64,000 nt of DNA, taken from NCBI RefSeq assembly GCF_030068605.1, contig NZ_JASJOU010000001.1, forward strand, positions 372,001 through 436,000, given 5' to 3'. Within the stretch, counting starts at the first letter, position 1. Each line of letters opens with the position of its first letter. Source of the DNA: Xanthocytophaga agilis. GTDB taxonomy: Bacteria > Bacteroidota > Bacteroidia > Cytophagales > 172606-1. Of the stretch, positions 38,014 through 46,013 are shown one piece after another. Below the pieces are notes generated by a model. That model did not search any database. It had not been told where the DNA came from and was given only the letters and a program-made list of their open reading frames with translations. A program made the translations under genes and the position numbers.

Positions 38014-38727
38014 CTAAACATTTTTTTCCAGTTGTTTAATTAATGCCTGCATATCCTTAGGATAGGGGGCTTCTACAGTTATCAATTCATCATTTAATAA
38101 ATGAAATGAAAGAGAAAATGCATGCAATGCTACCCGCTGAATCAGGGGTTGTTCCTCTGTACCTTGTTTGAGATTGAATTTTCGTTTTATCTCTGACAGA
38201 AAAATCGGTGCACCACCATATTGAGGATCACATACAATCGGCATTTTGAGGCAACTCAAGTGAATACGAATCTGGTGCATACGACCTGTAACAGGTGCAC
38301 ATTGTACCAATGAATGTTTTTTATAGATAGCTAACGTATCAAAAAACGTCTCTGCTTCTTTGCCATTTTGTGTGTCAATTCGTACAGATCCATCTTTTAG
38401 TGGAAGGATAGGCAGATACACGTTTACGTTTTCAAGTGCCTCTGTGCCATGTACTACTGCATGATAGATCTTATCAACCTGCCGGTGCTCAAACTGCATA
38501 GATAAATGGCGATAGGCTTCCGGATTTTTAGCAAGAGCTAATACACCCGATGTTTCTTTATCAAGTCTATGACCTGCCTGTATATCCGAATGATAATTTT
38601 TGGCAATGCGCAGAATGCTGCTTTTATCGCCTGTCCGTTCGTCAAGGGTTGCTACATGAGGAGGTTTGTTGACCAGAATGTAATCGTCGTTTTCAAAGAG
38701 AACAATATCTTTAATACTTTGAATCAT
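38014..38727 (-). CDS. RluA-family pseudouridine synthase
   Basis: 237 residues. The catalytic Asp lies in AGHRLDKETSGVLALAKN. Other family signatures are YILVNKPPHVATLDERTGD, YHAVVHGTEAL, GRMHQIRIHLSCLKMPIVCDPQYGG and LHAFSLSFHL. There is no S4 domain, as in RluA and TruC-type enzymes. It converts uridines in rRNA or tRNA to pseudouridine. The exact site cannot be assigned. Confidence 0.92.
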   Translation of the reverse strand: MIQSIKDIVLFENDDYILVNKPPHVATLDERTGDKSSILRIAKNYHSDIQAGHRLDKETSGVLALAKNPEAYRHLSMQFEHRQVDKIYHAVVHGTEALENVNVYLPILPLKDGSVRIDTQNGKEAETFFDTLAIYKKHSLVQCAPVTGRMHQIRIHLSCLKMPIVCDPQYGGAPIFLSEIKRKFNLKQGTEEQPLIQRVALHAFSLSFHLLNDELITVEAPYPKDMQALIKQLEKNV

Positions 38728-38847
38728 AGAGGGATTGTATTTCCTGCGATGAGGATTTTTTAATAAAACAAAAGATGGTGCAAATGTCCGTAAATATCAG
38801 GGGAATAGAAAATGATGTTATCAATAAATGATTCAGATATACTTGAG

Positions 38848-39708
38848 CTACATATATTTCCATGTTTCAGGAGTATATTCTTTTATCCATGTATCATTAA
38901 TTACTTCTATTTCATGCTCATATTGATCTTTCCATCGTAATAGTACCATACTTCCTTCTGGAAAAGTCCCATTGTGCTGCCATTCCAATTCTGCTATTTT
39001 AACAGAGGTAGTAAAGCGGTTTTCATCTGGAACAGCCTGATACGAATGTCCTGTATGACCAAAGAAGTGATAAAAGGGTTTGTGATAGTCTAAAAAGTCC
39101 CGAATCTCCTGCATACCAAAATCCTTATCAAAAAAATGAAGAGAACAATCATGGGTAACTAGAATATCAATATGCGTAATTTGTTTACGAAGAGACTGTA
39201 AGGTTTGTTGTTCATATGGCTGAATAAAACGTTGAGTTCCGTTTGGACTCTTATTACCTCTATGGCCAATACGTCCTATACCTGCAATACTTATCTGTTG
39301 TCCTTCTTTTTCAAATTTCTGGATATGTCCAGTCTTGCATACATATATACGTTTGTAACAGTCGACAGGAAACCGCGACTCTGATGATTTTTGCTCTAGC
39401 CCATTCAGAAATTCATGATCTTCATGATTGCCTCTGACACATATAACATCACAGGACAATTCTTCGAGTAAAGAGGCTACTTCTGTTGATGGATGTGTGA
39501 AATAGCGACTAAAGCCTAATTCAGTTTCATCCCGTTGAGCGTGGCGGACTGTTGCTTTGTCAAATTTTTCGGGTTTCGGATAAATGCCCATATCCCCACA
39601 TTGCACTATCAGGTCTAATTGTACGTTTCTTTCCTTCTGAAGTCGTGTAGCTAACTTAAGAGCTGGCAAAATTCTTCCATGCAGATCTGCAAATAATAAA
39701 ATATTCAT
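38848..39708 (-). CDS. Calcineurin-like metallophosphoesterase
   Basis: 286 residues from Met6 of the open frame (MNILLFADLHG). Motifs seen are DLHGRI, VQCGDMGIYP, VRGNHEDHEFL, VTHDCSLH and FFGHTGHSYQ, which supply the bimetallic ligands. The protein is cytosolic. The family acts on phosphodiesters or phosphoproteins, and the substrate is unknown. The gene is separated from cysM by a 17-bp stem-loop. Confidence 0.8.
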   Translation of the reverse strand: MNILLFADLHGRILPALKLATRLQKERNVQLDLIVQCGDMGIYPKPEKFDKATVRHAQRDETELGFSRYFTHPSTEVASLLEELSCDVICVRGNHEDHEFLNGLEQKSSESRFPVDCYKRIYVCKTGHIQKFEKEGQQISIAGIGRIGHRGNKSPNGTQRFIQPYEQQTLQSLRKQITHIDILVTHDCSLHFFDKDFGMQEIRDFLDYHKPFYHFFGHTGHSYQAVPDENRFTTSVKIAELEWQHNGTFPEGSMVLLRWKDQYEHEIEVINDTWIKEYTPETWKYM

Positions 39709-39848
39709 TTCACAAAAATACAATACTAAACTTTCAAAAAGTAGTTGGGTGTAAAATTGATAAGGAATGTAAGTGGGAGAATCTGAAGACGGAAAATTCA
39801 GAAGATGCTGAATGTATGATTCTATCGGAAGGGTACTATCCTAAAGTA

Positions 39849-39895
39849 CTTATATAAGTTTGGATGAGGTTAGAACATATCCAAACTTATATAAG
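39849..39895. terminator. Stem-loop downstream of cysM
   Basis: A perfect 17-bp stem, CTTATATAAGTTTGGAT (39849-39865) with its complement at 39879-39895, and a 13-nt loop. No T-run follows, so it may terminate cysM transcription or stabilise its 3' end. Confidence 0.5.
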
Positions 39896-39934
39896 AGTGA
39901 GAGGTCAATTAGAATGTATGAAGTGTACAGACTA

Positions 39935-40819
39935 TTAATTGGCAAATAAATCAGAAGATAAATAACGATCGCCCCGATCACAGATTACACAAACGATAAC
40001 ACCTTTGTCTATTTGTCCTGCTATACGTGCTGCAACTGCGGCAGCTCCACCTGCACTCATACCACAAAAAACCGCTTCCTTGCGAGCTAAGTGACGAGTC
40101 ATTGTAGTTGCTTCTTCCTGTGAAACTTCCTGTACCTGATCTACACGTTCTCTATCAAATATTTTAGGAAGATATGCTTCTGGCCATTTCCGAATTCCTG
40201 GAATATTGGATTCATCTGTTGGCTGACAACCTATAATCTGTACTTTGGGATTTTGTTCTTTCAAATAGCGGGATACACCCATAATAGTACCCGTTGTGCC
40301 CATAGCGGAAACAAAATGTGTGATTGTTCCCTGGGTATCTTTCCATATTTCTGGCCCTGTGGTATGGTAGTGTGCATTCCAGTTGTCAGGGTTTCCAAAC
40401 TGATTCAGTACAAAATATCCTCCTTTGGAAACCTGCTCATTAACATAGTCAATAGACCCTTCCATTGATTGTTCTTTGGGTGTTAAAATAACTTTTGCAC
40501 CAAAAGCTTCCATTGTCTGTACGCGTTCTTTTGTTGCATTCTCAGGCATAACCAATTCGATTTCTAAATTGTACATACTGGCGATCATCGCTAATGCTAT
40601 ACCTGTATTTCCACTGGTTGCTTCTATAAGTTTTATCCCCGGTTTGATTTCACCTCTTTGCAATGCTCCGCTAATCATTCCCAGTGCTGCTCTATCCTTG
40701 ACACTTCCTCCAGGGTTATGTCCTTCCATTTTGCCATAAAGCTTAACATTGGGATTCGGATTAATATGATTGAGTTCTACCAGGGGAGTGTTTCCAATTA
40801 AATCTATAATAGTAGCCAT
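39935..40819 (-). CDS. cysM: O-acetylserine-dependent cysteine synthase (CysM type)
   Basis: 294 residues from Met5 (MATIIDLIGNTPLVEL). PLP binding is shown by GGSVKDRAALGM (Lys Schiff base), TSGNTGIALAMIA and SAMGTTGTIMGVSRYLKEQ, with the C-terminal GMSAGGAAAVAARIA. It makes L-cysteine from O-acetylserine and sulphide or thiosulphate in the cytosol. B-type (CysM) assignment is based on the sequence pattern; CysK is less likely. Confidence 0.9.
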   Translation of the reverse strand: MATIIDLIGNTPLVELNHINPNPNVKLYGKMEGHNPGGSVKDRAALGMISGALQRGEIKPGIKLIEATSGNTGIALAMIASMYNLEIELVMPENATKERVQTMEAFGAKVILTPKEQSMEGSIDYVNEQVSKGGYFVLNQFGNPDNWNAHYHTTGPEIWKDTQGTITHFVSAMGTTGTIMGVSRYLKEQNPKVQIIGCQPTDESNIPGIRKWPEAYLPKIFDRERVDQVQEVSQEEATTMTRHLARKEAVFCGMSAGGAAAVAARIAGQIDKGVIVCVICDRGDRYLSSDLFAN

Positions 40820-40929
40820 GATGCTTGACATAAACTTTATGTAGGATAGTTATGAGATTTAAAAGTCATAATCTTTCTCTACTATCTCTATAAGGATTTT
40901 AAGTGCAAAGCTAGGGATTTTTTTTTTGC

Positions 40930-40966
40930 AAAAAAAGAGGGACATAGTTTATTGACATGTCCCTCT
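40930..40966 (-). terminator. Terminator of folE
   Basis: AGAGGGACAT (40936-40945) pairs with ATGTCCCTCT (40957-40966). On the minus strand it ends in a T-run. Confidence 0.85.
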
Positions 40967-40990
40967 GAAAGCTATGTGGAAGTTACTAGA

Positions 40991-41716
40991 TTAAAACTCT
41001 GTTTTGAGTTCCAGATATTTAAGAAACTCAGTTTTAGTTGCTTCCTCTTTAAATTTTCCACTATAAAAAGCAGTAACTGTTGAAGATGTGATATCATTTA
41101 CTCCTCTTGATGCAACACACATATGTTTGGCATCAATGACTACTGCAATATTTTCTGTTTGCAATACTTCTTGTAATTCACGTGCAATCTGTACTGTTAA
41201 ACGTTCCTGAACCTGAGGGCGTTTAGCATAATACTGAACAATACGATTTAATTTAGATAAACCTACAACCTGACCACTTGAGATATAAGCAATATGTGCT
41301 TTACCAAAAATGGGAACAAAGTGATGTTCACAGTTGGAATAAAACGAAATATCTTTTTCTACCAGCATCTCACTGTACTTGTATTTATTCTCAAACAGTG
41401 TTACTGACGGCTTATTTTCAGGATTCAAGCCACTGAATATTTCCTTTACATACATTTTTGCTACCCGGTTTGGTGTACCTTTCAAACTGTCGTCTGTGAG
41501 GTCAAGGCCAAGTATATGCATGATTTCGCGAAAATGCTTTTCAATCAATTCAACTTTCAGATCATCATCTCTATCAAAGGCATCCGCACGCATAGGGGTA
41601 TCAAAAGAGGTAAGGATGTGATCATCGCCAATCTCATCAATAGTCAGGTGGCTTACATCATGTATTTTTCCGCTTTGTAGATGTTGATGACTGTGATTAT
41701 GCTGGGAATTCGACAT
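40991..41716 (-). CDS. folE: GTP cyclohydrolase I
   Basis: 241 residues from Met7 (MSNSQHNHSHQHLQ), or 247 from the first ATG. The catalytic core has YSNCEHHFVPIFGKAHIAYIS, GLSKLNRIVQYYAKRPQVQERLT and KHMCVASRGV, providing the zinc ligands Cys, His and Cys. It converts GTP to 7,8-dihydroneopterin triphosphate, the first step of folate and other pterins. A His-rich N-terminal tail (HNHSHQH) may bind zinc. The start overlaps the 3' end of the PTPS gene by 20-38 bp, so the two are translationally coupled. Confidence 0.94.
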   Translation of the reverse strand: MSNSQHNHSHQHLQSGKIHDVSHLTIDEIGDDHILTSFDTPMRADAFDRDDDLKVELIEKHFREIMHILGLDLTDDSLKGTPNRVAKMYVKEIFSGLNPENKPSVTLFENKYKYSEMLVEKDISFYSNCEHHFVPIFGKAHIAYISSGQVVGLSKLNRIVQYYAKRPQVQERLTVQIARELQEVLQTENIAVVIDAKHMCVASRGVNDITSSTVTAFYSGKFKEEATKTEFLKYLELKTEF

Positions 41717-42104
41717 AGTTTCGTTCGGTTTCATACAAAGTTACTTTTAAATCAAGTTGCGAGTCAATTTTTTCACGGAGAATATGCCAGATCACAATAG
41801 CTATATTTTCAGCGGTAGGATTTTTATGTTTAAATTCTTCTGTATCTACATTCAGGTTGCGATGGTCAAATTTGTCTGTTACATATTGTTTGATAATATC
41901 AGACAGGATCTTCATATCCATTACATACCCAGTCTCTGGGTCAGGCTCACCTGTGACTTTAACTATTAGTTCATAGTTATGACCATGGTAATTGGGATTA
42001 TTGCATTTACCAAATACTTTGGTATTTTGTTCATCCGACCAGGCTGGATTGTGTAATCGGTGGGCTGCATTAAACTGTTCTTTTCGAAAAACACTTACTT
42101 TCAT
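41697..42104 (-). CDS. queD: 6-carboxytetrahydropterin synthase / 6-pyruvoyl-tetrahydropterin synthase
   Basis: 135 residues. The T-fold signature is clear: FNAAHRLHN with the zinc His, GKCNNPNYHGHNYEL with the catalytic Cys and two zinc His residues, KFDHRNLN, and a C-terminal YETERNYVEF with the pterin-binding Glu. The enzyme acts directly after FolE on dihydroneopterin triphosphate. QueD in the queuosine pathway is more usual in bacteria, but a PTPS role is possible because no queC or queE gene is adjacent. Confidence 0.88.
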   Translation of the reverse strand: MKVSVFRKEQFNAAHRLHNPAWSDEQNTKVFGKCNNPNYHGHNYELIVKVTGEPDPETGYVMDMKILSDIIKQYVTDKFDHRNLNVDTEEFKHKNPTAENIAIVIWHILREKIDSQLDLKVTLYETERNYVEFPA

Positions 42105-42439
42105 TCGCAGTAAAATAATCTGTTAATAGTGTATTGGCTGAGGAAGTGGTACTTATTACTATACTCAATAATAAGACCAAAGTATAGTGGTATTAGACTA
42201 ATAACATAGGCCAGCTTCTTTTTGTTTAATTTATTTATTCCTTAGCATAAACCACTTATTCATCTAAATGTTTTGTAGTTACAAAAGACAAACTGCTTAG
42301 GTATCCGCGTGTAGAACGTGTAATAGCTGCTTTTCGTTCGGAAAACAAAGCGAATTTACAGAGTGATTGGCCTGTATATATTCTTTTGCTATACTTACGG
42401 TGTTATTTACTAACTATTTGTTCTACTCCTATCTTTATT
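42105..42439. other. Intergenic region between queD and the HD-PPAT gene
   Basis: About 335 bp between divergent genes. I see no open frame, hairpin or repeat with support. Confidence 0.4.
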
Positions 42440-43462
42440 ATGAGCTCTTATTTATTCGAATACACTAGTTATAGTAACTTCTTTGAAAAGTATCAGATAT
42501 CTCCTGCTGGAGTAGAACGTCTCCAATATTCCTGGAATGAACCTCATCGGTTTTATCACACAGAAAAGCATTTATCCTTTCTGATTGACAGAATTGAAAG
42601 ATCTTCATTGTCAGAAGAGGACAAGGATAAGTTACGGCTGACAGCGTTTTTTCATGATGTAGTTTATGACCCGACCGCACAGGATAATGAAGAGCGTTCT
42701 GCTGAAATATTAAAGGAGATCACACAACATCCTGTTACAGAAGAAATAGTGGAGATGATTCTGGATACCAAGACCCATAAACCAAGAACAGAACTTTCCC
42801 GTCAATTTGTTGATTGGGATATGGCAGTTGTTTCGGATTCAGATTTTACGCAATTAATGGAATGGGAGAGAGGAGTATTTAAGGAGTTTCAATTTGTAGA
42901 TTACAGCATGTATAAGATGGGACGTTTGGCATTGCTGGATGAGTGGACAAGAACGTATCCGAATAATAGCCAGAATCTCCAGAATCTAATGTCCTATCTG
43001 ATGCATCACCGACCCAGAGTTGGTGTATATCCCGGTTCGTTTAACCCTTTGCATAATGGACATTTGAATATTCTGCATAAAGCAGAAAAAATATTTGATA
43101 AGGTGATAATTGCACAGGGAATCAACCCTGAAAAAGATGCACAGGAAACAAATATTACTCAATTGAATGTATTTAAATATAGACAAACTGAGAAGTTTCC
43201 TGGCTTGCTAACAGACTATCTTTCGAAAAAAGAGATTGATTGTGATATAACCTTGGTAAGAGGTTTGCGTAATGGAGACGATCTGGACTATGAAGTAAAC
43301 CAGTTACGTTTTATGGAAGATATGAAACCAGATATCAAAGTGATTTTTATTCGTTGTGATAAGCAATTTGAACATATCAGTTCATCTGCAATCCGAAACC
43401 TTGAAAAAATAGGTAAGGGGCTCGGACACAAATATGTACCAAATGGAGGCTTGGTAAAGTAA
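42440..43462 (+). CDS. HD-domain + phosphopantetheine adenylyltransferase fusion protein
   Basis: 340 residues from Met19 of the longer frame (MSSYLFEYTSYSNFF). The N-terminal part (residues 1-190) is an HD-superfamily phosphohydrolase-like domain (RFYHTEKHLSFLI, TAFFHDVVYDP, VDWDMAVVSD). The C-terminal part (residues 194-340) is a complete PPAT-like nucleotidyltransferase: GVYPGSFNPLHNGHLNIL, DITLVRGLRNGDDLDYEV and FEHISSSAIRNLEKIG. CoaD converts 4'-phosphopantetheine and ATP to dephospho-CoA. The fusion would pair the CoA-forming step with a nucleotide or phosphate hydrolase. Whether this is the cell's only CoaD cannot be told from the window. Confidence 0.82.
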   Translation: MSSYLFEYTSYSNFFEKYQISPAGVERLQYSWNEPHRFYHTEKHLSFLIDRIERSSLSEEDKDKLRLTAFFHDVVYDPTAQDNEERSAEILKEITQHPVTEEIVEMILDTKTHKPRTELSRQFVDWDMAVVSDSDFTQLMEWERGVFKEFQFVDYSMYKMGRLALLDEWTRTYPNNSQNLQNLMSYLMHHRPRVGVYPGSFNPLHNGHLNILHKAEKIFDKVIIAQGINPEKDAQETNITQLNVFKYRQTEKFPGLLTDYLSKKEIDCDITLVRGLRNGDDLDYEVNQLRFMEDMKPDIKVIFIRCDKQFEHISSSAIRNLEKIGKGLGHKYVPNGGLVK

Positions 43463-43476
43463 ATGAGAAGGATATT

Positions 43477-43522
43477 GAATGAAAAATCCTCCTGATGATA
43501 GACCAGAGAGGATTTTCATTCA
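43477..43522. terminator. Bidirectional terminator between HD-PPAT and fasciclin genes
   Basis: TGAATGAAAA-TCCTC pairs with GAGGATTTTCATTCA with one bulged base. The two flanking genes converge on it. Confidence 0.7.
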
Positions 43523-43547
43523 CCACAAACCTATACTAAACTATTTA

Positions 43548-44129
43548 TTATTTAGGCATTACAACTGTATCTATTACATGAATCACACCATTTGACTGAT
43601 TCACATCTGGAATAGTTACTTTTGACGTATTTCCCATTTCGTCTGTAAGAGCTATTCCTTTAGAGCCATCCATCATAGCCGTAAGAGTTTTTCCACTTAC
43701 AGTTTTCCAGGTAGCTTTCCCATTGCCCTCTTTAATAGCCTTCATAATATCTTTGGATGTATATTTTCCTGCAACTACGTGGTAAGTCAATATTTTGGTA
43801 AGTTGATCTTTATTTTCAGGTTTTACCAGTTCATCTACCGTTCCTGCTGGTAATTTGTCGAAGGCGGCATTGGTTGGTGCAAAAACAGTAAAGGGTCCTT
43901 TACCTTGTAGTGTTTCTACTAAACCTGCCGCTTTTACTGCTGCAACCAGTGTTGTATGATCTTTTGAGTTAACAGCATTTTCTATTATATTTTTGCTGGG
44001 ATACATAGCTGCACCACCTACCATTACTGTTTTCTCTGTTTTATTACCCATATTTTGAGCTGAAGTATTTACCATTGCGGTAATACATAATATTGCTGCT
44101 CCACACCATATTAACAATGACTTTTTCAT
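43548..44129 (-). CDS. Secreted fasciclin (FAS1) domain protein
   Basis: 193 residues. It has a signal peptide and one FAS1 domain with the conserved H1 and H2 boxes (GPFTVFAPTNAAFDKLPAGTVDEL, then VIHVIDTVVMPK). FAS1 domains mediate cell-surface or matrix adhesion. Bacteroidota carry many short secreted examples of this kind. A 431-bp regulatory region lies upstream, shared with the oxidoreductase gene cluster on the other strand. Confidence 0.88.
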   Translation of the reverse strand: MKKSLLIWCGAAILCITAMVNTSAQNMGNKTEKTVMVGGAAMYPSKNIIENAVNSKDHTTLVAAVKAAGLVETLQGKGPFTVFAPTNAAFDKLPAGTVDELVKPENKDQLTKILTYHVVAGKYTSKDIMKAIKEGNGKATWKTVSGKTLTAMMDGSKGIALTDEMGNTSKVTIPDVNQSNGVIHVIDTVVMPK

Positions 44130-44560
44130 AAGTTGGATTTGTTATTGCGTTGAAAATGAGATTTGTTTCTTTACTGGTTATACCAGTTGTTTGTGTTGGC
44201 CAACATGCATACCTACGAAAGCTCCATTGAGGTCGGATTTCACTGAAATCAAAAAAAATAAAAAAATATTTGTAGGTATACTATTCGCCAATGTTTTGGC
44301 CTTCTATTGGTTAAAACGGGATTTTATAATTTATTATAAAAATATTTAAAAAATAGTATGCAATCGATTGCATAATTTAATGTTTCATTTTACTTTTAGG
44401 GAGATAACATTGGGCTGGAATGGCTTCAATGATTAGTTTGGAACTTCTAGTATATCATATTGGCTTTGTTTCTATTTTTTGCAGAGATATACCCTTAATC
44501 TCTTGACTGAAGTGTGATTTTATCCAGTTATTATCAGACCACATTTAATCTTTACATAAA
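44130..44560. other. Divergent intergenic region with palindromes
   Basis: 431 bp between the fasciclin gene and the exported oxidoreductase genes. It holds the operator-like palindrome described separately, a smaller inverted repeat ACTGGT-N3-ACCAGT at 44173-44187, and long A/T runs. No coding frame is supported. Confidence 0.5.
44357..44374. promoter_or_regulatory. LacI-type operator palindrome
   Basis: The 18-bp perfect palindrome TATGCAATCGATTGCATA contains the CG-centred TGCAATCGATTGCA core that fits the general pattern of LacI-family operators. It lies 187 bp upstream of the first exported oxidoreductase gene. Confidence 0.55.
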
Positions 44561-45955
44561 ATGGCATCTGTAAGTGATGAATCTTCAGTGCAAAACCGAC
44601 GCGACTTTTTAAAAAAGTCTGCGTTAGTTGCCGGATCTGCATTTTTTGCACCAACTATTGTTCCTGCATCTGTATTTGGACCGCATGCTCCCAGTAATCG
44701 CATCAATATTGGGTGTATCGGTGTTGGGCGTATATCCCGAGGCCATGATATGCCTGGTGTATGGAAATATGAGCAGGCCCGAATTATAGGAGTCTGTGAT
44801 GTAGATAGTAAAAGGGTACAGGAAGGAAAACAACTGGTAGAAGAATACTATAGTCAGAAAAAGCCAAAGAAATATAAGGGTGTACAGACATATACAGATT
44901 ATAGAGAGCTGTTGGCTAATAGAGATATTGATGCTGTTGTTATAAGTACCCCAGATCATTGGCATGCTTTGCCTGCTATTGAAGCCGCTATGGCTGGAAA
45001 AGATATCTATCTTCAGAAGCCAGCATCGCTCACTATCACAGAAGGCCGTACATTAAGTAATGTTATTCAGAAACAAAATCGTATTTTCCAAATTGGTAGT
45101 CAACAACGTTCTTCTCCACAGTTTCGCTATGCTGCTGAGTTAGTTCGAAATGGCCGTATTGGCAAGTTACACACTATATATGTGGGGTTGCCCGGAGATC
45201 CGTCTGGAAACGAAGAGCCTGAAATGCCTGTGCCGGCTAATTTGAACTACAACATGTGGTTAGGATCAACACCTGAAGTATATTATACAGAAAAACGCGT
45301 ACATCCACATATAGGCTATGACCGGCCCGGATGGCTACGTTGTGAGCAGTTTGGTGCTGGAATGATTACAGGATGGGGATCCCATCATATAGATTGTGCA
45401 CATTGGGCTATGGATACAGAATACACCGGACCTATCGAAGTTTCTGGGTGGGCTGATTTTCCAAGCGCTGGATTGTGGAATGTACATGGTAAATTTCGCA
45501 CGGAAGCCTTGTATGCCAATGGAGTGCGAATGATCGTAAGCAATGATTTACCAAATGGCATCAAATATGAAGGGTCTGAAGGTTGGATTTTTGTAACACG
45601 TGGAAACTATACTGCAACAGCCAGTGATCCTGTAGTCAAAAGTGGCGAAGTAAAACCATTAGAAGCGAGCAACCCTTCTGTTTTATCTTCTGTCATTGGT
45701 CCGAATGAGATTCATTTATATGAGAGTAAAGACCATCATGGAAACTGGCTGGATTGTATCGTGAGCCGAAAACCTCCGATTGCACCCGTTGAGGTCGCCC
45801 ACCGGTCCTGTTCTGCCTGCCTGATCCATCATATAGCCATGAAACTTAAACGTAAAGTTTTCTGGGACCCTGCTAAAGAACAGTTTATCAATGATGCAGA
45901 GGCTAATCTGTTACTATCCCGTCAGATGCGTGCTCCGTATCAGATCAAGGCGTGA
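44561..45955 (+). CDS. Tat-exported Gfo/Idh/MocA-family oxidoreductase
   Basis: 464 residues. A twin-arginine leader (QNRRDFLKKSALVAGSAFF) is followed by a Rossmann motif (GCIGVGRISRGHDMPG) and the EKP-like segment YLQKPASLT. Further family sequences are STPDHWHALPAIEAAMAG and MITGWGSHHIDCAHWAMD. It should oxidise or reduce a sugar or inositol derivative in the periplasm with tightly bound NAD(P). It is the first gene of a three-gene unit of the same superfamily. Confidence 0.88.
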   Translation: MASVSDESSVQNRRDFLKKSALVAGSAFFAPTIVPASVFGPHAPSNRINIGCIGVGRISRGHDMPGVWKYEQARIIGVCDVDSKRVQEGKQLVEEYYSQKKPKKYKGVQTYTDYRELLANRDIDAVVISTPDHWHALPAIEAAMAGKDIYLQKPASLTITEGRTLSNVIQKQNRIFQIGSQQRSSPQFRYAAELVRNGRIGKLHTIYVGLPGDPSGNEEPEMPVPANLNYNMWLGSTPEVYYTEKRVHPHIGYDRPGWLRCEQFGAGMITGWGSHHIDCAHWAMDTEYTGPIEVSGWADFPSAGLWNVHGKFRTEALYANGVRMIVSNDLPNGIKYEGSEGWIFVTRGNYTATASDPVVKSGEVKPLEASNPSVLSSVIGPNEIHLYESKDHHGNWLDCIVSRKPPIAPVEVAHRSCSACLIHHIAMKLKRKVFWDPAKEQFINDAEANLLLSRQMRAPYQIKA

Positions 45956-45982
45956 TCATAAAGTACACTGAATATACTTTTC

Positions 45983-45990
45983 TATTTTTG
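45983..45990 (+). promoter_or_regulatory. Possible -7 element upstream of the second oxidoreductase-like gene
   Basis: TATTTTTG matches TAnnTTTG within the 58-bp gap before the gene at 46014. No clear TTTG lies at the -33 position, so this is weak. Confidence 0.25.
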
Positions 45991-46013
45991 ATCGTTAGTC
46001 ACTTTACACCTGA

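Noticed and set aside
42277..42439. Possible leader peptide upstream of the HD-PPAT gene
   Set aside because: The upstream Met extends the same frame but adds no conserved or signal-like sequence; the internal Met is preferred.
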